This document shows positions 1-9,826 of a stretch of 64,000 nt of DNA, one piece after another. Source of the stretch: Sulfurimicrobium lacus. GTDB taxonomy: Bacteria; Pseudomonadota; Gammaproteobacteria; Burkholderiales; Sulfuricellaceae. Position 1 is the first letter of the stretch, and each line of letters begins with the position of its first letter. The DNA is taken from the NCBI RefSeq assembly GCF_011764585.1, contig NZ_AP022853.1:2947501-3011500 (forward strand), written 5' to 3'. The translations under genes and the position numbers were made by a program. The notes below the pieces were generated by a model. It did no database searches, had not been told where the DNA came from, and worked only from the letters and a program-made list of their open reading frames with translations.

Positions 1-815
1 AGGTCGACGCCGAAGTTGAGGTGCATGGATTCGTCGCGCAGGATGTACTGGTACTGCTCGGCAGCGCCGGTCATCTTGTTCTGGCGGCCGAGGGCGAGGA
101 TCTGCACGAAGCCGACGTAGAAGAAAATCCCTTCCATGATGCAGGCGAACACGATCAGCGAGCGCAGCAGCTTCTGGTCGTTTTCCGGCGTGCCGGTCCT
201 GAATTCCGGGTTGGTCAGGGTGTCGATGAAGGGGATGAGGAACTCGTCCTTGTCGCGGATGGACGGGATCTCGTGGTACATGTTGAACACTTCGCCCTCG
301 TCCAGCCCCAGGCTTTCCACGATGTACTGGTAGGCGTGGGTGTGGATGGCTTCCTCGAAGGCCTGGCGCAGCAGGTACTGGCGGCATTCCGGCGCGGTGA
401 TGTGGCGGTAGGTGCCGAGCACAATGTTGTTGGCCGCCAGCGAATCTGCGGTGGTGAAGAAACCCAGGTTGCGCATGACGATGCGGCGCTCGTCCTCGGT
501 CAGACCGTTGGGGTCCTTCCAGGTGGCGATGTCGCGGCTCATGTTCACTTCCTGCGGCATCCAGTGGTTGGCGCAGCCGGCGAGGTACTTTTCCCACGCC
601 CACTTGTACTTGAACGGCACCAGCTGGTTGACGTCGACGGTGCCGTTGATCACGCGCTTGTCCTCGGCGCGCACGCGGCGCGTATCGTGGATGCCGGTCA
701 GCGCCGAGGAATGAATCGGCTCCTGATTCACCGCTTGTGCCGGCGCCATGGCATCGAAACCGCCCAGCGGAGGCTGGGACATGGCCGGGGTCAGGTCATC
801 TTCAAAATTCAGCAT
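1..815 (-). CDS. nrdB: Ribonucleoside-diphosphate reductase class Ia, beta subunit (partial, C-terminus outside window)
   Basis: This is the radical-bearing small subunit that supplies the tyrosyl radical to NrdA for making dNTPs in the cytoplasm. About 271 N-terminal residues are present, beginning [10 protein letters not shown], and the gene continues past base 1. The di-iron helices are visible: an E-A-I-H-T-H-A-Y block gives the E-x2-H ligands and the radical tyrosine, and D-E-S-M-H-L-N-F gives the later Glu/His pair. The ATG at 815 is preceded by GGAGAATAAATA, a good ribosome binding site. It follows nrdA by 26 bases on the same strand and is surely in one operon with it. The presence of the tyrosine argues for a conventional class Ia enzyme rather than a Mn/Fe or Tyr-less variant. 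Confidence 0.96.
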   Translation of the reverse strand, partial: MLNFEDDLTPAMSQPPLGGFDAMAPAQAVNQEPIHSSALTGIHDTRRVRAEDKRVINGTVDVNQLVPFKYKWAWEKYLAGCANHWMPQEVNMSRDIATWKDPNGLTEDERRIVMRNLGFFTTADSLAANNIVLGTYRHITAPECRQYLLRQAFEEAIHTHAYQYIVESLGLDEGEVFNMYHEIPSIRDKDEFLIPFIDTLTNPEFRTGTPENDQKLLRSLIVFACIMEGIFFYVGFVQILALGRQNKMTGAAEQYQYILRDESMHLNFGVD

Positions 816-841
816 TATTTATTCTCCACGTCCGACTGTTG

Positions 842-3736
842 CTACTGGCAAGCTTCGCATTCTTCAAAACCTTCATCGCCCGGGCGCAGCGTGCACGCCT
901 TGCCGACGACTTCCGGTTCCGGCAGGTTCATCGCGCCCGCTGCGCCGCCCAGGCCGCCGCTGACCGGCACGGCATTAAGCTCGCCGCCCTTGCCGGTGGA
1001 TTTCTCCGCGCTGGTGGCACCCAGCGTGCGCAGGTAATAGGTGGTCTTGAGGCCGCGCAGCCAGGCCAGCTTGTAGGTCTCATCCAGCTTCTTGCCGGAG
1101 GCGCCAGCCATGTAGATGTTGAGGCTCTGCGCCTGGTCGATCCACTTCTGGCGCCGCGAGGCTGCTTCCACCAGCCACTTCGGCTCCACTTCGAAGGCGG
1201 TGGCGTAGAGCTGGCGCAGTTCTGCCGGCACCCGGTCAATCTTGGACAGCGAACCGTCGAAATATTTCAGGTCGCCGATCATCACTTCGTCCCACATGCC
1301 CAGCTGCTTGAGGTCGCGCACCAGGTACTGGTTGGCCACGGTGAACTCGCCCGACAGGTTGGATTTGACGTAAATGTTTTGGTAGGTCGGCTCGATCGAG
1401 GCCGACACGCCGACGATGTTGGCGATGGTGGCCGTCGGCGCGATCGCCAGGCAGTTGGAGTTGCGCATGCCGTATTGGCGGATGCGGGCGCGCAGCGCGT
1501 CCCAGTCCATGCTCGTGGACTCGTCCACTTCCAGATAGCCGCCCCGCTGCTCCGCCAGCAGCTTGTTGCTGTCGTGCGGCAGGATGCCCTTGTCCCACAG
1601 GCTGCCGGTGAAGCTGCTGTAGCGACCGCGTTCCTGCGCCAGCTCGCTGGATGCCCAGTAGGCGTAATAGGCCACGGCTTCCATGGAGCGGTCGGCGAAC
1701 TCCACCGCGCTCTCGGAGCTGTAAGGAATGCGCAGGTTCAGCAGGCAATCCTGGAAGCCCATGATGCCCATGCCGACAGGACGGTGCTTGAGATTGGAGT
1801 TGCGCGCCTTGCCCACGGCGTAGAAATTGACGTCCACCACGTTGTCCAGCATGCGCATGGCGGTAGCGATGGTGCGCTTGAGCTTGTCGTGATCCAGTTG
1901 GCCATCCTTGAGATGGTTAACCAGGTTCACCGAACCCAGGTTGCACACCGCGATTTCGTGCTCGTTGGTGTTGAGGGTAATCTCGGTGCACAGGTTGGAA
2001 CTGTGCACCACGCCCACGTGCTGCTGCGGGCTGCGCACGTTGCACGGGTCCTTGAAGGTGATCCAGGGATGGCCGGTTTCGAACAGCATGGACAGCATCT
2101 TGCGCCACAACTGCTGCGCCGGGATTTTCCTGAACAGCTTGAGTTCGCCGCGCGCCGCCTTGTCTTCGTAAGCGATATAGGCGGCCTCGAAATCCTTGCC
2201 GAAACGATCGTGCAGGTCGGGCACGTCGTTGGGGGAGAACAGGGTCCATTCCTGGTTTTCCATCACGCGCTTCATGAACAGGTCGGGAATCCAGTTGGAG
2301 GTGTTCATGTCGTGGGTACGGCGGCGGTCGTCACCGGTGTTCTTGCGCAGATCGAGGAATTCTTCCATGTCGAGGTGCCAGGTTTCCAGGTAGGCGCACA
2401 CCGCGCCCTTGCGCTTGCCGCCCTGGTTCACCGCCACGGCGGTGTCGTTGACCACCTTGAGGAAGGGGATCACGCCCTGCGACTTGCCGTTGGTGCCCTT
2501 GATGCGGGCGCCGAGGGCGCGCACGTTGGTCCAGTCGTTGCCCAGGCCGCCGGCGAACTTCTGCAGCATGGCGTTTTCCTTGATGGCCTGGTAGATGCCG
2601 TCGAGGTCGTCGGACACGGTGGTCAGGTAGCACGAGGAAAGCTGGCTGTGGCGCGTGCCGGCGTTGAACAGGGTGGGCGTCGAGCTCATGAAGTCGAAGC
2701 TGGAGAGCACGTTGTAGAACTCGATGGCGCGCGCTTCGCGGTCGATCTCGTTGAGGGCCAGGCCCATCGCCACGCGCATGAAGAAGGCTTGCGGCAGCTC
2801 GATGCGACGTTCTTCGATGTGCAGGAAATAGCGGTCGTACAGGGTCTGCAGGCCGAGGTAGCCGAACTGGTTGTCGCGCTCCACCTTGAGCGCCGCGCCC
2901 AGGCGGGCAAGGTCGAACTGTTGCAGCTTCTCGTCCAACAGCTCGGCGTCTATGCCTTTCTTGATGAATTCCGGGAAATACTCGGCATAGCGCGTGGCCA
3001 TGTCGCTCTGCGGCACTTCCTCGCCCAGCACTTCGTGGCGGATGGTGTTGAGCAGCAGGCGCGCGGTGACAAAGGAGTAAGCCGGGTCGTTTTCGATCAG
3101 GGAACGGGCGGAGAGAATCACCGACTTGCGCACTTCGTCCATCGACACGCCGTCGTACAGGTCGCGCAAGGTCGGCTCGATGATGGCCTTGGCGTTCACC
3201 TGCTCGCCCAGACCGGTGCAGGCAGCATCCACCAGGGAAGCCAATTTCGCCGTATCCAGCGGGACGCGAACGCCGTTTTCAATGGCATGCAAGGCATGCT
3301 CGGCAGCAGCCGGCGCCATGGCCTTCGCCTGGGCACGCTCCTGCGAGCGCTTTTCGCGGTACAGCACGTAGGAACGCGCCACGTCATGCTCGCCGGAACG
3401 CATCAGGGACAGTTCGACCTGGTCCTGGATATCCTCGATATGGAACGTGCCGCCGTGAGGCTGGCGGCGCATCAGGGCGTTGACCACGGCCTGGGTCAGC
3501 ATGTCCACCTGCTCGCGAATCCGCGCCGAAGCCGCAGCCTGCCCGCCGTTGACGGCGATGAAGGCCTTGGTCATGGCGATGGCGATTTTTGCCGGTTCGA
3601 AGGGAACCACGCTGCCATTGCGACGGATTATTTTGTAATCGGCATATGAAACGCCCGTGGCGGACGCGGGAGTTTGGGCGCCGAAATTCGAAGCCGGTAA
3701 GGAAGAGCTAGAAACGTTCTCAGTAGCCAGTTGCAT
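842..3736 (-). CDS. nrdA: Ribonucleoside-diphosphate reductase class Ia, alpha subunit
   Basis: This is the catalytic large subunit that reduces ribonucleoside diphosphates. An in-frame ATG lies upstream at 3796, but I place the start at 3736 (MQLATENV) because GGGGGAT sits about ten bases before it; this gives 964 residues. The N-terminus carries an ATP-cone (I-I-R-R-N-G-S-V-V-P-F-E) and a second cone-like segment follows, so allosteric activity control by ATP/dATP is likely. Catalytic landmarks include S-S-C-Y-L near the middle and N-L-C-T-E-I-T-L-N, which holds the Asn, Cys and Glu of the active site. The protein ends in E-C-E-A-C-Q, the C-x2-C pair that re-reduces the active site. At 964 residues it is longer than E. 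coli NrdA, consistent with the doubled N-terminal region. Confidence 0.96.
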   Translation of the reverse strand: MQLATENVSSSSLPASNFGAQTPASATGVSYADYKIIRRNGSVVPFEPAKIAIAMTKAFIAVNGGQAAASARIREQVDMLTQAVVNALMRRQPHGGTFHIEDIQDQVELSLMRSGEHDVARSYVLYREKRSQERAQAKAMAPAAAEHALHAIENGVRVPLDTAKLASLVDAACTGLGEQVNAKAIIEPTLRDLYDGVSMDEVRKSVILSARSLIENDPAYSFVTARLLLNTIRHEVLGEEVPQSDMATRYAEYFPEFIKKGIDAELLDEKLQQFDLARLGAALKVERDNQFGYLGLQTLYDRYFLHIEERRIELPQAFFMRVAMGLALNEIDREARAIEFYNVLSSFDFMSSTPTLFNAGTRHSQLSSCYLTTVSDDLDGIYQAIKENAMLQKFAGGLGNDWTNVRALGARIKGTNGKSQGVIPFLKVVNDTAVAVNQGGKRKGAVCAYLETWHLDMEEFLDLRKNTGDDRRRTHDMNTSNWIPDLFMKRVMENQEWTLFSPNDVPDLHDRFGKDFEAAYIAYEDKAARGELKLFRKIPAQQLWRKMLSMLFETGHPWITFKDPCNVRSPQQHVGVVHSSNLCTEITLNTNEHEIAVCNLGSVNLVNHLKDGQLDHDKLKRTIATAMRMLDNVVDVNFYAVGKARNSNLKHRPVGMGIMGFQDCLLNLRIPYSSESAVEFADRSMEAVAYYAYWASSELAQERGRYSSFTGSLWDKGILPHDSNKLLAEQRGGYLEVDESTSMDWDALRARIRQYGMRNSNCLAIAPTATIANIVGVSASIEPTYQNIYVKSNLSGEFTVANQYLVRDLKQLGMWDEVMIGDLKYFDGSLSKIDRVPAELRQLYATAFEVEPKWLVEAASRRQKWIDQAQSLNIYMAGASGKKLDETYKLAWLRGLKTTYYLRTLGATSAEKSTGKGGELNAVPVSGGLGGAAGAMNLPEPEVVGKACTLRPGDEGFEECEACQ

Positions 3737-3788
3737 ATAGTTGAATCCCCCTTGTTTTTTGTCGCTTGGCGAACAGATTATCAGACTC

Positions 3789-3832
3789 TTATCCACAACA
3801 TATCCAACGATGTATCCACAACATATTGTGAT
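3789..3832. promoter_or_regulatory. DnaA boxes and NrdR-like palindrome upstream of nrdA
   Basis: A perfect DnaA box, TTATCCACA, lies at 3789-3797. A second copy with one mismatch, GTATCCACA, lies at 3812-3820. The second overlaps a near-palindrome, CACAACATATTGTG (3817-3830), which matches the core of the NrdR box consensus at most positions. The sites lie 53-96 bases upstream of the preferred nrdA start. DnaA control of nrdAB is known in E. coli and NrdR control is widespread, so joint control by both is a reasonable inference. The 23-base offset between the two similar half sites is not the usual NrdR spacing. Confidence 0.55.
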
Positions 3833-4016
3833 CGGCCGTGCATGATTCCACTAATTCTAGTTATTGGGCTGGCAAATTGCAACCTAATTTAACTTTCATT
3901 CGTCATCGCCAGATCCGCCTATTACTCCTCTTTAATGCGGTTGTAAATCACCCCCCGCTGGGCTACTCTGAAGCGGCAAACTCAGCAGGTTAAACCACCC
4001 GAAACGGGGCATTATT

Positions 4017-4733
<717 letters not shown>

Positions 4734-4740
4734 GAACGAA

Positions 4741-4815
4741 CTTGGTGAGGGGTAAGGCGTTAGGGGTGAGGGGAAAACCAGCCCTCGCCTCACCCTCTCC
4801 CCCTCACGCCTCACG
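4741..4815. repeat. Inverted GTGAGGG-type repeat between ATPase and permease genes
   Basis: The 88-base gap inside the exporter operon is filled by GTGAGGGG-rich sequence on the left (4744-4773) and its complementary CCTCAC/CTCACG-rich counterpart on the right (4787-4814), separated by a short spacer. The transcript would fold into a long GC-rich hairpin between two co-transcribed genes. The same motif family recurs at 52631-52739 in the lepA-lepB gap. Its role is unknown; an mRNA-processing or stability element is one possibility. Confidence 0.7.
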
Positions 4816-4821
4816 GTCCCG

Positions 4822-7182
4822 ATGAAAACCCTCGAACGCAAGCTGCTGCGCGACCTGTGGCAGATGAAGAGCCAGGCCTTCTCCATCGCGCTGGTGGTGG
4901 CGGCGGGCATCGGCGCCTTCATCGCCCTGCTCTCCACCTACGATTCGCTGCAATGGTCGCGTCACTCCTATTATGAGGAAGCGCGCTTCGCCCAGGTCTT
5001 CGCCGACATCAAAAGCGCGCCCAAGGCGGTGGAACGCCAGATCGCCGAACTGGCGGGGGTGGCCGCGTTGGAAACCAGCATCGTGGAGGATGTGACCCTC
5101 GACATTGCCGGCGTGAACGAACCCGTTATCGGGCGCATGATCGGCATGACCAGCAACGGCCCCGCCCGCCTCAATCGCCTGACCCTGCGGCGGGGACGCT
5201 TCCTGGAACGGGACAAGCGGAACGAGGCGCTGGTTTCCGAAGGTTTTGCCAAGGCGCACCGTCTCGGGCCAGGCGACCATGTGGTTGCACTGCTCAACGG
5301 CAAGCGCGAGGAACTGGAAATCGTCGGCATCGTGCTTTCGCCGGAATACATCTTCGCCTCGCGCGGCGGCGACCTCCCAGACGACAAGGGCTTCGGCGTG
5401 TTCTGGATGGATCGCGAACGCCTGGCGAGCGCCTTCAACATGGAAGGCGCGTTCAACCACGCGGCGCTGAGCCTCGCGCCCGGCGCCAGCGAGGCGGCGG
5501 TGATCGACGCGCTCGACCGCCTGCTCGAACCCTACGGCAATCTCAACACCCACGGGCGCAATGACCAGACTTCGCACCGCATCCTCAACCAGGAAATCAA
5601 CCAGCAGAAGACCATGGCCACGATTTTTCCGACCATTTTCCTCGGCGTGGCGGCGTTCCTGCTCAACGTCGTGCTCAGCCGCCAGGTGGCGACGCAGCGC
5701 GACCAGATCGCGGCGCTCAAGGCGCTGGGTTACGCCGACTTCGACATCGCCGCGCATTATCTCAAGCTGGTGCTGGTGATCGTGCTGTGCGGCATCCTGC
5801 TGGGCGTGGCGGTGGGCGCCTGGATGGGCTACGAGATGACGGACCTGTACACCACTTTTTTCCATTTCCCGCGCCTGATCTACCGCATCCAGCCGTGGAT
5901 CATCCTGCTGGCCTCGGGCATCAGCCTGGCTGCCGCCCTGGGGGCCGCGTACGGCGCGGTGCGCCGGATCGTGGCGCTGGCGCCGGCCGAAGCCATGCGT
6001 CCGCCCGCCCCGACCAGCTACCGGCGCATGCTGCTGGAAAAACTCGGCCTGGCGCACCTGCTCTCACCCCAGGCACGCATGGTGATCCGCACCCTGGAAC
6101 GCCGCCCGCTGCGCACGCTGCTGACCAGCTTCGGCATCGCCTGTGCGATTGCCATCATCGTGGCCGGCACATTCTGGGGCGACGCCATGGATTACCTGAT
6201 GGAGGTGCAGTTCAACGCTGCGGAACGGGGCGACGTGACGGTGGTTTTCACCGTCCCGCTCGCGCGCAGCGCATTGTACGAAATCAGCCGGCTGCCGGGG
6301 GTACTGCGCAGCGAGGAAATGCGCTCCGTTCCGGTGCGCCTGCGTGCGGGGCATCGCACCTACCGCACTGTCCTGTCGGGCTACCCGTCCGAAGCGGAGC
6401 TACGCCAGTTGCTGGACACGCAATTGCGCAGCGTGCCCCTGCCGAGCGACGGCGTCCTGCTCTCGCGCCGCCTGGCGCAACGCCTGGGCGTCAAGCTGGG
6501 AGACCGGATCATGCTCGAATCCCTGGAGGCCACCCGCAGCAAGCGTGAAGCCGTGGTCAGCGCCCTGGTCAACGACATGATCGGCCTCGCCGCCTACATG
6601 GACATCGCCGCACTCAACCGCCTGATGGGAGAAGGAGATTCCATCTCCGGCGTCGCGGTGCGGCTCGACCCCGCACAGGCCAGCGCGTTCTACGCCCGCA
6701 TCAAGCAGATGCCACAGGTCGCCACGGTCACCATCAAGGACGAAATGCTGCGCAGCTTCCGCGAAACCAACCGGCGTTTTCTCATCTTCTTCACCAGCAT
6801 CGTCACGGTGTTCGCCGCCGCCATCGCCGTCGGCGTGGTCTACAACAGCGCCCGCATATCGCTCGCCGAGCGCGCCTGGGAACTGGCCAGCCTGCGCGTG
6901 CTGGGCTTCACGCGCCAGGAAGTCTCCACCCTCCTGCTGGGCGAACTCGCCTTCGAAATAGCCTTGGCGATCCCGCTCGGCCTGTGGCTGGGCTATCTTT
7001 TGTCGCACCTGATCGTCGCGCAGATGCCGATGGAGACCGTCGACATCCCGGTCATCATCACCTCCGCCACCTATGCCTACGCCGCGCTCGCCATCCTGAT
7101 CTCCGGCGTGGCCAGCGCGCTGATCGTGCGCCACCGGATCGACCACCTGGACCTGGTGGCGGTACTGAAAACAAGGGAATAG
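4822..7182 (+). CDS. ABC transporter permease with two FtsX-like domains
   Basis: This inner-membrane permease pairs with the upstream ATPase. The 786-residue chain has an N-terminal transmembrane helix (residues about 15-35), a periplasmic MacB-PCD-like stretch, and three helices around residues 260-380. The pattern then repeats: a second leading helix near 435-450, a second periplasmic domain, and three helices near 655-780. That double FtsX arrangement is the one seen in DevC-like or LolE/MacB-type permeases encoded as a single large subunit. The start ATG at 4822 follows the inverted repeat. The downstream adaptor gene begins four bases after the stop, so the two are translationally linked. 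Substrate unknown: lipid, glycolipid, peptide or drug export are all possible. Confidence 0.9.
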   Translation: MKTLERKLLRDLWQMKSQAFSIALVVAAGIGAFIALLSTYDSLQWSRHSYYEEARFAQVFADIKSAPKAVERQIAELAGVAALETSIVEDVTLDIAGVNEPVIGRMIGMTSNGPARLNRLTLRRGRFLERDKRNEALVSEGFAKAHRLGPGDHVVALLNGKREELEIVGIVLSPEYIFASRGGDLPDDKGFGVFWMDRERLASAFNMEGAFNHAALSLAPGASEAAVIDALDRLLEPYGNLNTHGRNDQTSHRILNQEINQQKTMATIFPTIFLGVAAFLLNVVLSRQVATQRDQIAALKALGYADFDIAAHYLKLVLVIVLCGILLGVAVGAWMGYEMTDLYTTFFHFPRLIYRIQPWIILLASGISLAAALGAAYGAVRRIVALAPAEAMRPPAPTSYRRMLLEKLGLAHLLSPQARMVIRTLERRPLRTLLTSFGIACAIAIIVAGTFWGDAMDYLMEVQFNAAERGDVTVVFTVPLARSALYEISRLPGVLRSEEMRSVPVRLRAGHRTYRTVLSGYPSEAELRQLLDTQLRSVPLPSDGVLLSRRLAQRLGVKLGDRIMLESLEATRSKREAVVSALVNDMIGLAAYMDIAALNRLMGEGDSISGVAVRLDPAQASAFYARIKQMPQVATVTIKDEMLRSFRETNRRFLIFFTSIVTVFAAAIAVGVVYNSARISLAERAWELASLRVLGFTRQEVSTLLLGELAFEIALAIPLGLWLGYLLSHLIVAQMPMETVDIPVIITSATYAYAALAILISGVASALIVRHRIDHLDLVAVLKTRE

Positions 7183-7185
7183 AAA

Positions 7186-8400
7186 ATGAAAACCTCCAAG
7201 CGCGTCCTCCTGATCCTGCTCGGCGCCCTGCTGCTCGGCGTGCTGGTATGGGCCTTCCGCCCCCAGCCGGCCCTGGTGGAACTGGCCGAGGTCACCCAGG
7301 GGCGCTTCGAACAGACCATCGAGGAAGACGGCAAGACCCGCGTGCGCGAGCGCTACGTCGTTTCCGCCCCGCTCGCCGGCAAGATGCGGCGCCTTACCCT
7401 CAAGGCGGGCGATACCGTCAAGGAAGGCGACACGGTCGCCGTGATCGCGCCCAGCGCGCCCGGCCTGCTCGATGCGCGCACCGAACGCGAGCTTGGCGAA
7501 CGCGTCGGCAGCGCGGAAGCCACCCAGCAGCGCGCCAGGGCGGAAGTGGCACGGGCACGCGCCGCGCTGGACAAATCCGCCGCGGATCTCGCCCGCGCGC
7601 GCAAGCTGGCGCAGCAAAAGTTCGTTTCAGCCTCCGCCCTGGAACAGGCGGAACTCGCATACCGGCTCGGCCAGCGCGAGCTCGAAGCCGCACAGTATGG
7701 GGAACATGCGGCGCAACACGAAGTGGCCGTGGCGCGTGCCGCGCTCTTCATGTTGAGGCAGGAGGCCGGTGGCAGGAAACCCGCCGGTCAGCGCTGGGAA
7801 GTGCGCACACCGGTTGCCGGCAAGGTGCTGAAAGTGCTGCAGGAAAGCGAGTCCGTCGTCGGCGTCGGCACAGCGCTGCTGGAAATCGGCCAGCCCTCGG
7901 ACCTCGAGGTGGTGGTGGACGTGCTCAGCAGCGACGCAGTACAAATCCCGCCCGGTGCCAAAGTGCGCTTCGAGCGCTGGGGCCGGGCCGAACCGCTGGA
8001 AGGCGTGGTGCGCCGGGTCGAGCCCGCCGCCTTCACCAAGATTTCCGCACTGGGCGTGGAAGAACAGCGGGTGAACGTCATCATCGACCTGGCCTCGCCG
8101 CCACAACGCTGGCAAACCCTGGGAGACGGCTACAAGGTGGACGCCCGCATCGTCACCGCCAGCCTGGACAAGGCCGTCAAAGTGCCGGTCAGCGCGCTGT
8201 TCCGTGCCGGGGATCAATGGGCGGTGTTCGTAGTGAGCAACGGCCGCGCGGCCAAGCGAATCGTCACCCTTTCCCGCCGCGGCGCGACGGAAGCGGTGGT
8301 GCAGGAGGGCTTGAAAGTGGGCGAGAAGGTCGCCGTCCATCCCGGCGACAACGTCAGCGACGGCAAGACGGTGAGGGAACGCAAAAATTCAAATAATTGA
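7186..8400 (+). CDS. HlyD/DevB-type periplasmic adaptor (membrane fusion) protein
   Basis: The 404-residue protein has a single N-terminal signal-anchor helix (residues about 6-24), a lipoyl-like beta domain (residues about 40-90), an Ala/Arg/Glu-rich coiled-coil hairpin (about 95-190), the second half of the lipoyl domain, then beta-barrel and membrane-proximal domains to the end. This is the normal order for adaptors that bridge an inner-membrane ABC transporter to an outer-membrane channel. It lies four bases downstream of the permease and completes an ATPase-permease-adaptor exporter. No TolC-like gene is adjacent, so the outer-membrane channel must be encoded elsewhere. Integron-type cassettes begin 177 bases after its stop; that gap holds nothing I can name. 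Confidence 0.92.
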   Translation: MKTSKRVLLILLGALLLGVLVWAFRPQPALVELAEVTQGRFEQTIEEDGKTRVRERYVVSAPLAGKMRRLTLKAGDTVKEGDTVAVIAPSAPGLLDARTERELGERVGSAEATQQRARAEVARARAALDKSAADLARARKLAQQKFVSASALEQAELAYRLGQRELEAAQYGEHAAQHEVAVARAALFMLRQEAGGRKPAGQRWEVRTPVAGKVLKVLQESESVVGVGTALLEIGQPSDLEVVVDVLSSDAVQIPPGAKVRFERWGRAEPLEGVVRRVEPAAFTKISALGVEEQRVNVIIDLASPPQRWQTLGDGYKVDARIVTASLDKAVKVPVSALFRAGDQWAVFVVSNGRAAKRIVTLSRRGATEAVVQEGLKVGEKVAVHPGDNVSDGKTVRERKNSNN

Positions 8401-8607
8401 GTGTAATGCAGTGCCGGGGTTCGGTTGCCGTTGCAAGTCAACAGCAAGAAATCGCGGGCTGGTGTCGATGTGTTTGTAGCGCGCCATCCTGTCCACCCCG
8501 CAAGTCATGATGGATGGATATTGATGCACCCGGCCAGTTGAGGCAAGATGCGGAGATGATACTTTTTCTACAGCCTCGTTAGGCTTTAAAGGGCGCACGA
8601 GCAAACA

Positions 8608-8916
8608 ATGGTTGAAATTCTCTATCAAGCATCTGGGGTATTTCGCCCCGTTCTGTTTTTTGTTCTGCTGGCCTATCTGCCTATGAAACTGGGTTTGGGC
8701 TTTGATGTTGCCGCCCAAGCCCCAACTGCCGAACAAGTTTTAGCGGCGAGGGAAAAGCAGCTGCAATTTCTTCGAAATCCCAGCCTTCGCACATTTGCCC
8801 TCTACCCCTTGCAGATTCTGGTGTTTCTTTACTTCACGCTGTGGCTTGCGACCGATAAATTTCTATATCCGCTCGTGGCCATTTTCCTGTTGTCCGTTCT
8901 GCCTGTTTATTTATGA
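8608..8916 (+). CDS. Cassette-borne small membrane protein of unknown function
   Basis: This 102-residue protein begins 30 bases after the cassette boundary at an ATG with only a weak upstream ribosome binding site. Three hydrophobic stretches are visible: residues about 11-28, 64-82 and 84-102. They are separated by a polar, Glu/Gln/Arg-rich segment (about 40-60). The second and third probably form a hairpin, and the protein ends in the membrane. I do not recognise the family. It is the only gene of cassette 1 and its stop lies 61 bases before attC 1, normal spacing for a cassette. Cassette genes are often promoterless, and none is obvious here. Confidence 0.65.
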   Translation: MVEILYQASGVFRPVLFFVLLAYLPMKLGLGFDVAAQAPTAEQVLAAREKQLQFLRNPSLRTFALYPLQILVFLYFTLWLATDKFLYPLVAIFLLSVLPVYL

Positions 8917-8977
8917 GAAAGCCAGCCTTTGCAAACCGCCGCCCCACCAGCGCCGACTTTTGCGCTTTGGGCTATCA

Positions 8978-9049
8978 GCCTAACCCGCTACTCCAGAGGG
9001 ACGCTTCGCCGGCAAGCCGGCTCCGCGCCCCTGAGCTAGCACGTTGGGC
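8978..9049 (+). other. attC recombination site 1
   Basis: The 72-base site has R'' GCCTAAC at 8978-8984 and R' GTTGGGC at 9043-9049. The inner arms GCTACTCCAGAGGG and CCCCTGAGCTAGC pair with an extra unpaired base, as in folded attC sites. A GCCGGC-aa-GCCGGC hairpin forms the variable end. Recombination would fall between G9043 and T9044. Confidence 0.82.
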
Positions 9050-9060
9050 GCCATCAACAC

Positions 9061-9819
9061 GTGCCTCCTCACCAAATGTCCATGTCTAGCACCACAGGCC
9101 TCCAACTGCCGACCGGGTTTGACGTCGCGTCATACGACCGAGTGAACGAAGCCGCAGCGGTAGTTGCCAATCCGAATGACGCCGCAGCACCGTGGAAGCA
9201 GACTTCATGGTTTGGCTATTCGGCGGCGTGGAACGGGCTGGCGTTGCGCCTACGATCAGCTACCGAGTACGACGCGGAGTTTGGAAGGCTGATTGCGATT
9301 TCGACGGCACCAGATCAAGAGGTTCGGTATGTGCAGGAGCGCGCTCTTTTCGGCTGCATTGCATCTTCGTTCTCCGCCGTTGAATGCTTCTACATGGCCA
9401 CCTATTGCCTCGGCGCTGCCCTATCTCAGTCTCACTTTCCTTTGAAGGACGGGGAGGACTTAAACAAGTCCCCGAGCCAAGTAGTGAAGTCGTTCCAAGC
9501 ATGGCAACGCTCCGATCCTTTCTCCCAGGTTCTTGCAACGGAGGCAAGTTCGAACGAATTTAAGATCCTTAAGGATCTCCGAAACAGTCTGGCTCACCGA
9601 GGAATACTGCCGCGACAGGTATTTCTCAGTACCGACAGCGATATTCCATCAGCCATTCCGAGCAATCCCAAGGCGCTGGCACGTAACTTTGCTTACGACG
9701 CAACGCTCAGCGCTTCAACTACTTCCGCTCATGTGCAGTGGGTCAATGAAACGACCTCTCGCCTTGTCAGCGCACTGCAGGACTTTCTCAAGCGGTACAG
9801 GCAGGCGAATGACGCCTAA
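9061..9819 (+). CDS. Cassette-borne protein with HEPN-like R-x4-H motif, function unknown
   Basis: The gene of cassette 2 encodes up to 252 residues from GTG at 9061; ATG codons at 9076 and 9082 are alternative starts and none has a clear ribosome binding site. The chain is mostly helical in composition. Near residue 174 it has L-R-N-S-L-A-H-R, which fits the R-(N/D/H)-x3-H signature of HEPN domains (R174, N175, H179). HEPN proteins include toxin and anti-phage ribonucleases as well as inactive relatives. The motif is preceded by a helix with conserved-looking Cys and aromatic residues (E-C-F-Y-M-A near 117). No antitoxin partner gene is seen in the cassette. RNase activity is only a possibility; the existence of the gene is well supported by its position between attC sites. 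Confidence 0.7.
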   Translation: MPPHQMSMSSTTGLQLPTGFDVASYDRVNEAAAVVANPNDAAAPWKQTSWFGYSAAWNGLALRLRSATEYDAEFGRLIAISTAPDQEVRYVQERALFGCIASSFSAVECFYMATYCLGAALSQSHFPLKDGEDLNKSPSQVVKSFQAWQRSDPFSQVLATEASSNEFKILKDLRNSLAHRGILPRQVFLSTDSDIPSAIPSNPKALARNFAYDATLSASTTSAHVQWVNETTSRLVSALQDFLKRYRQANDA

Positions 9820-9826
9820 AGTTGCT

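Noticed and set aside
737-3649. Very long open frame on the plus strand antisense to nrdA (970 codons)
   Set aside because: It is the shadow of nrdA caused by high-GC third positions; the minus-strand frame has every active-site motif of class Ia reductase, and the plus frame has none.
8401-8577. attI site or integron integrase promoter before the first cassette
   Set aside because: Only the GTTAGGC core is present; no upstream integrase-binding direct repeats or intI gene could be recognised.
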